From: an uncultured bacterium
Lineage (GTDB): Bacteria > Patescibacteriota > Gracilibacteria > Absconditabacterales > Absconditicoccaceae
Direction: 5' to 3'
Assembly: GCA_903943625.1 (NCBI GenBank)
Contig: CAJAPL010000150.1
Coordinates: 1 to 8,058, forward strand
DNA length: 8,058 nt
Each line of letters opens with the position of its first letter. Position 1 is the stretch's first letter. The notes under the pieces are model-generated. The model was not told where the DNA came from, did no database searches, and saw only the letters and a program-made list of their open reading frames with translations. The translations under genes and the position numbers were made by a program. This document shows, one piece after another, positions 6,848 to 8,058 of this stretch.

Positions 6848-7579
6848 TTAATCCACCGGTTCTTCATCAGGCGGCAACGTGATGTGGATATCATTTCCCC
6901 ATTCTATTTGATTTTCATGGGCGATCCTGACGTCAACAGCACTGCATGCTACGGAAAATCCGTCGGGAACGAATTGATAAACAAAGATGTCCTCAGCGGC
7001 GAAATCATCGAATGTCTCAAGACATTCTTCAATGATGCGGGGCTTAACATCACCAGCGACAATGATGATCACCAAAGCTTCGATGTCTTCATCGGTAGCC
7101 ATAGCGACAGCCACGATACGCTGTGCTTTATTGGCGAGCCTCTGCCTTTTACTTCCGATTTTGATTTGGAATATATCCACTTTTTGATCGGTGAGCTTCT
7201 TGATCAGAGTGTCAGAAAGCTTTACGTTGCCGAGCAGGATACACATTGCCCTGGTCATTTCCACCTCTTCCGCTTCTGTGATAAGTGTTTCCATGCGGGC
7301 ACTGAATGTAGTAATCTCATCCCAGTAGCCATCGAGGGCATTGTTCTCGAGCGCAGACTGGATCGTAAGCAGGAAATTTTGGCCTTCTTCAACAGGGATT
7401 GAGATTTGGAATTTTTCTTCGCAATCATCAGGGATCGGGAATTCATTCTTTGGATAACTTTCGCTAATGTAGTCCAGCTTTTCGTTAAGTTTGGGCCAAA
7501 ATCCGCGATTAGATTCCCCGTAGATGATCAACAGCGTTGTCATCTCAGCCGGTGTCAGTGTAATGATTTTCTTTTTCAT
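6848..7579 (-). CDS. Paralogue A: two-domain protein of unrecognised family
   Basis: A 243-residue protein I cannot assign. The N-terminal domain (about 1-100) carries ITLTPAEMTTLLIIYGES, LNEKLDYI (31-38), IPDDC (49-53), FQISIPVEE (57-65) and YW (85-86), all echoed in B and mostly in C. The C-terminal domain (about 110-237) aligns with B: LLGN then LSDTLIKKLTDQKVDIFQIKI, a helix with AQRIVAVAMATDEDIEAL, strand VIIIVAGDV and a closing IEWGNDIHITLP (B: VDWQDIGVDMP). The alternating strands and helices suggest an alpha/beta fold. There is no signal peptide, no membrane helix and no catalytic motif I recognise. About nine glycines, all GGN; stop TAA. ATG 7579 gives the MKKK start equivalent to MKKR of B. 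It is first of the three genes and has its own promoter and 3' hairpins. Confidence 0.87.
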   Translation of the reverse strand: MKKKIITLTPAEMTTLLIIYGESNRGFWPKLNEKLDYISESYPKNEFPIPDDCEEKFQISIPVEEGQNFLLTIQSALENNALDGYWDEITTFSARMETLITEAEEVEMTRAMCILLGNVKLSDTLIKKLTDQKVDIFQIKIGSKRQRLANKAQRIVAVAMATDEDIEALVIIIVAGDVKPRIIEECLETFDDFAAEDIFVYQFVPDGFSVACSAVDVRIAHENQIEWGNDIHITLPPDEEPVD

Positions 7580-7630
7580 GAGTGAGTTTTTTGTATTTTG
7601 TTTGTAAGATTTGTTTTGATGTCACCAAAA

Positions 7631-7653
7631 ATAGTGGCATTAAAAACCACTAT
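7631..7653 (-). promoter_or_regulatory. Leader hairpin followed by T run upstream of paralogue A (possible attenuator)
   Basis: ATAGTGG (7631-7637) and CCACTAT (7647-7653) form a perfect 7-bp stem with a 9-base loop, a few bases after the expected transcription start. In transcript sense the stem is followed by UUUU then GGUG, like a small intrinsic terminator. It could instead be an operator overlapping the start site. Confidence 0.45.
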
Positions 7654-7664
7654 AACAAAACAAC

Positions 7665-7694
7665 ATAGTATTTCAAGTTAAAAACAAAAGTCAA
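7665..7694 (-). promoter_or_regulatory. Promoter of paralogue A
   Basis: On the minus strand TTGACT (7689-7694), an 18-base spacer and TACTAT (7665-7670), with CTTGAAA at the end of the spacer as in paralogue B. The leader to ATG 7579 is about 80 nt, A-rich near the start codon, with no Shine-Dalgarno. Confidence 0.7.
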
Positions 7695-7754
7695 TAGTGT
7701 GTCATAGATATTATGAGATACTGTCTAGTCTAGTTCTCCAAAAAATGTATAACA

Positions 7755-7791
7755 AATTATCTTATGAGAAATTATCTTATGAGAAATTATA
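7755..7791. repeat. Tandem 15-base repeat at the 3' end of the DUF1294 gene
   Basis: The unit AAATTATCTTATGAG occurs twice in tandem, followed by a partial third AAATTAT. The stop codon of the DUF1294 gene lies within it, so slippage here could shift the C-terminal end by a few residues. Confidence 0.75.
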
Positions 7792-8049
7792 TATCAAAAT
7801 AACAACCAAAACTATCCACAAAAATATTATTAACCAAAACCATGTTAGAAACTTTGACTTGATCGTCTTGTGACGGAATAATTGCATTCATATAAGGGCT
7901 CATATCACTCATCATACTCCAGTCATGATCAACAAAACTTTTTCACTTATCCTCCGCTTAGCATTGTTGGCTTTCCATTTATCAATTCCCCACACAATAA
8001 AAGTCGCAATATTTATCGCAACAAAATACCAAATTAAAATCTGATTCAT
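7777..8049 (-). CDS. DUF1294 family small membrane protein (UGA=Gly)
   Basis: A 90-residue integral membrane protein of unknown function, readable only with UGA as glycine (4 of 6 glycines, stop TAA at 7777-7779). It has the DUF1294 layout: an N-terminal helix (IWYFVAINIATFIVW, 6-20) ending in GIDKWKA, the basic KRRISEK (31-37), a second hydrophobic stretch with TGVGGVIGALIGMQLFRHKT (43-62), then a third helix (WFWLIIFLWIVLVVILIY, 70-87). Family members typically read RISEKTLLLLALLGGSIGALLGM..FRHKT, so three UGAs sit at conserved glycines of that motif. The start codon is only nine bases from the window edge, so its promoter is not visible. Confidence 0.88.
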
Positions 8050-8058
8050 TTATAAATA

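Noticed and set aside
6842..7402. A 186-codon open frame on the plus strand
   Set aside because: It is wholly antisense to paralogue A, whose frame has start context, promoter, 3' element and paralogues. The plus-strand peptide has no family features.
261..7694. TTGACTT boxes as a signature unique to the four unrecoded genes
   Set aside because: The native map gene has the same TTGACTT -35 box, so the box itself is not specific. Only the extended A/B promoter similarity is kept.
7711..7740. Imperfect hairpin GAGA..ACT / AGT..TCTC as the DUF1294 terminator
   Set aside because: The stem is bulged and no T run follows it on the minus strand; chance cannot be excluded.
1..8049. UGA read as tryptophan (mycoplasma-type code)
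   Set aside because: It would put Trp at YNAG, SDPG, PTPLGN and the DUF1294 Gly-Gly; glycine fits every conserved site and TGG is used for Trp.
1..8058. CRISPR array, tRNA, rRNA or insertion sequence
   Set aside because: No spaced repeat series, cloverleaf-like sequence, rRNA segment or transposase motif was seen on either strand by eye.

Overview
The window comes from a bacterium that reads UGA as glycine (genetic code 25), which points to the candidate-phyla-radiation lineages Absconditabacteria (SR1) or Gracilibacteria (BD1-5). Five recognisable genes are open only if UGA is a sense codon, and UGA then falls exactly on family-invariant glycines: the YNAG glycine of a lytic transglycosylase, PTPLGN, SDPG and LPG of RsmI, the Gly-Gly of DUF1294, and GYxGFP of methionine aminopeptidase. 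A standard-code gene caller shreds all five. I cannot tell the two phyla apart from this window.

Layout, left to right. 1-201 (-) is the N-terminal part of methionine aminopeptidase, cut by the window edge. 314-790 (-) is a small secreted protein of unknown function with an ordinary-code look. 848-1873 (-) is a phospholipase-D-superfamily lipoprotein. It is divergent from 1938-4610 (+), an 890-residue membrane-anchored protein carrying both a lytic transglycosylase (SLT) domain and an Amidase_2 domain. 4615-5283 (-) is rsmI, convergent with the hydrolase. 5421-7579 holds three tandem (-) genes of one unrecognised family (A 243 aa, B 230 aa, C 93 aa), each in its own transcription unit. 7777-8049 (-) is a small DUF1294 membrane protein. 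No tRNA, rRNA, CRISPR array or transposase was seen.

The window is a mosaic. The native genes put UGA at most glycines (11 of 19 in the PLD gene, 13 of 18 in rsmI, 4 of 6 in DUF1294, by my count). The 314-790 gene and the three tandem paralogues have about 33 glycine codons between them and no in-frame UGA, and look richer in G+C. The 314-790 gene even ends in UGA just before a good intrinsic terminator. These four genes look like late arrivals from a standard-code donor, or genes not yet adapted to the recoded genome.

Two units deserve most attention. One is the divergent PLD lipoprotein / dual peptidoglycan hydrolase pair, which together could attack phospholipid and peptidoglycan; this is a plausible attack or envelope-remodelling module, since cultured Absconditabacteria are predators or epibionts of other bacteria. 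The other is the three-gene paralogue cassette, with near-identical promoters for A and B and a conserved pair of 3' hairpins whose stems show compensatory base changes.
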